This document shows, in pieces, positions 62,501-64,000 of a stretch of 64,000 nt of DNA; within the stretch, counting starts at the first letter, position 1; each line of letters begins with the position of its first letter. A model generated the notes under the pieces. The model did no database searches, was not told the DNA's origin, and saw only the letters and a program-made list of their open reading frames with translations. The position numbers were made by a program, and so were the translations under genes. The stretch comes from Plantago major (taxonomy: Eukaryota; Streptophyta; Magnoliopsida; Lamiales; Plantaginaceae): the NCBI GenBank assembly GCA_026545765.1, contig JAIFAC010000048.1:167857-231856 (forward strand), read 5' to 3'.

Positions 62501-64000
62501 TTATTTATCATACTTCTTTTGTGTTTTGTTTTACTCTCAAGTAGAGTTCTTCGTTCGTTATTTTATTACTCCTCCTGTGTGTTGTTTAAATCTCAAATTG
62601 ACTTCTCCGTTTGTTATTATCCCACTCGTTTATTGTGTTGTTTATCCCACTCCTTATGTGTGTTGTTTAAATCTCAAGTAGTGTTCTTCGATTGTGATAC
62701 TCATACTCCTTCAGTGTATTGTTTAAATATCTAATAGACTTCTTCGTTTGACATTATCCCACTCCTTTTGAGTGTTGTTTAACTCTCAAGTAGCGTTCTT
62801 CGTTTGTGATACTCATACTCCTTCTGTGTATTGTTTAACTCTCGAATATAATTCTTCGTTTGACACTATCCCACTCCTTTAGTGTGTTTTTATCTCTCAT
62901 GTGGAGTTGTTTGTTTGTTATTTATCCCACTCCTTTGGTGTTTTGTTTTACTCTCAAGTAGAGTTCTTCGTTCGTTATTTTATTACTCCTCCTGTGTGTT
63001 GTTTAAATCTCAAATTGACTTCTCCGTTTGTAATTATCCCACTCGTTTATTGTGTTGTTTATCACACTCCTTATTTGTGTTGTTTAACTCTCAAGTAGTG
63101 TTCTTCGATTGTGATCCTGATACTCCTTCAGTGTATTGTTTAAATCTCGAATATACTTCTTCGTTCGACACTATCCCACTTCTTTAGTGTATTTTTATGT
63201 CTCAAGTGGAGTTGTTCGTTTGTTGTTTATCCCACTCCTTTTGTGTTTTGTATTACTCTCACGTAGAGTTCTTCGTTCGTTATTTTATTACTCCTCCTGT
63301 GTGTTGTTTAAAATCTCAAATTGACGTCAGCGTTTGTAATTATCCCACTCGTTTATTGTGTTGTTCATCACACTCCTTATTTGTGTTGTTTAACTCTCAA
63401 GTAGTGTTCTTCGATTGTGATACTCATACTCCTTCAGTGTATTGTTTAAATATCTAATAGACTTCTTCGTTTGACATGATCCCACTCCTTTTGAGTGTTG
63501 TTTAACTCTCAAGTAGCGTTCTTCGTTTGTGATACTCATACTCCTTCTGTGTACTGTTTAACTCTCGAATATAATTCTTCGTTTGACACTATCCCACTCC
63601 TTTAGTGTGTTTTTATCTCTCATGTGGAGTTGTTCGTTTGTTATTTATCCCACTCCTTTGGTGTTTTGTTTTACTCTCAAGTAGAGTTCTTCGTTCGTTA
63701 TTTTATTACTCCTCATGTGTGTTGTGTAAATCACAAATTGACTTCTCCGTTTGTAATCATCCCACTCGTTTATTGTGTTGTTTATCCCACTCCTTATGTG
63801 TGTTGTTTAACTCTCAAGTAGTGTTCTTCGATTGTGATCCTCATACTCCTTGATGTATTGTTTAAATATCTAGACTTCTTCGCTTGACATGATCCCACTC
63901 CTTTAGTGTATTTTTATCTCTCAAGTGGAGTTGTTCGTTTGTTGTTTATCCCTCCTTTTGTGTTTTGTATTACTCTCACGTAGAGTTCTTCGTTAGATTT
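59553..64000 (+). repeat. Right-end higher-order repeat, 1.44 and 1.86 kb periods
   Basis: The unit with CTCATGTGGAGTTGTTTG begins at about 59553, 60997 and 62860. The spacings are 1,444 and 1,863 bp. The block from 60997 is repeated nearly base for base from 62860 to the window edge (61334/63197, 61742/63605), so the third copy is cut by the window end. Confidence 0.88.

Larger units (their letters stand above)
7564..64000 (+). repeat. Hierarchical satellite array, 54-58 bp units in 306-bp modules (right end outside window)
   Basis: From 7564 to the last base the DNA is built almost only of related units of 54-58 bp. A typical unit starts CACTCCTT, passes TGTGTTGTTTAACTCTCAAG, then TAG(A/T)GTTCTTCG, and ends in GTTATTTTATTA, GTGATACTCATA or GACATTATCC. 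Six forms alternate in the order A (57 bp, ATTGTG...AAGTGGAGTTG), B (58, TTTTACTCTCAAGTAGAG), C (54, TTTAAATCTCAAATTGAC), D (25, only the front half of an A unit), E (58, ATGTGTG...AAGTAGTG) and F (54, TTTAAATCTCTAATAGAC). One complete set is 306 bp. All units point the same way and the plus strand is T-rich. No transposon insertion, RNA gene or credible protein was found; open frames of 60-120 codons occur in overlapping frames throughout and follow the repeat phase. Confidence 0.97.

Noticed and set aside
7686..63853. Hundreds of plus-strand open frames of 60-124 codons with similar hydrophobic, Cys-rich products (LSHSFCVLFYSQVEFF-type)
   Set aside because: They follow the satellite phase, occur in overlapping frames of the same DNA, mostly start at TTG or GTG, and vary in length with indels. 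They have no promoter, domain or conservation signature. They are translations of the repeat, not a protein family.
7564..64000. CRISPR array
   Set aside because: Units are directly adjacent and diverged along their whole length. There is no constant repeat with unique spacers, and the context is a plant nucleus.
7564..64000. Secreted-peptide or membrane-protein gene cluster
   Set aside because: The hydrophobicity comes from T-rich codons. Stops recur at the same unit positions, and no intact longer frame joins units.
7564..64000. Ribosomal spacer, telomeric or tRNA/5S tandem repeat
   Set aside because: No TTTAGGG runs, no 5S internal control boxes, no tRNA fold and no rRNA-like sequence were seen in any unit.

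Overview
The window reads as nuclear DNA of a flowering plant, most likely a dicot. Evidence: a split gene for a plant-type Golgi syntaxin (SYP32 family) with AT-rich introns and GT-AG borders, three Stowaway-like MITEs with TA-adjacent CTCC-type inverted ends, and a decayed F-box gene of the At2g35280-like plant family. The species cannot be named from the sequence.

Layout. 1-4187 (minus strand): four exons of a Sed5/SYP32-type Qa-SNARE gene. The last exon, expected to hold the end of the SNARE helix and the membrane anchor, is not in the window and should lie left of base 1. Intron 1 holds one MITE. 4188-6343: 5' flank of the SNARE gene, a 700-bp MITE with long inverted repeats, a second small MITE, and otherwise AT-rich sequence with no gene I can support. 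6344-7563 (plus strand): two broken gene remnants, an F-box/At2g35280-like gene and an RPA70-like OB-fold fragment. Both carry lesions that interrupt the reading frame.

7564-64000: an essentially uninterrupted satellite array of at least 56.4 kb that runs off the right edge. Its basic unit is 54-58 bp. Six related units, called A to F here (D is a 25-bp half unit), form a 306-bp module: A57+B58+C54+D25+E58+F54. Extra dimers (112 bp) or trimers (168 bp) give 417- and 474-bp composites. These are arranged into larger repeats of about 0.61, 1.14, 1.2, 1.36, 1.67 and 1.86 kb, and displaced copies lie 4.27 and 5.0 kb apart. The very first unit, at the edge of the RPA-like remnant, looks like a splice acceptor plus a short terminal coding exon. 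The same unit type recurs about 20 times, so the satellite may have grown from the 3' end of that gene or its carrier transposon.

The many 60-120 codon open frames in the array are by-products of the repeat and are not annotated as genes. The functional gene in the window is the SNARE. The satellite, its apparent origin and its recombination scars are the unusual part.
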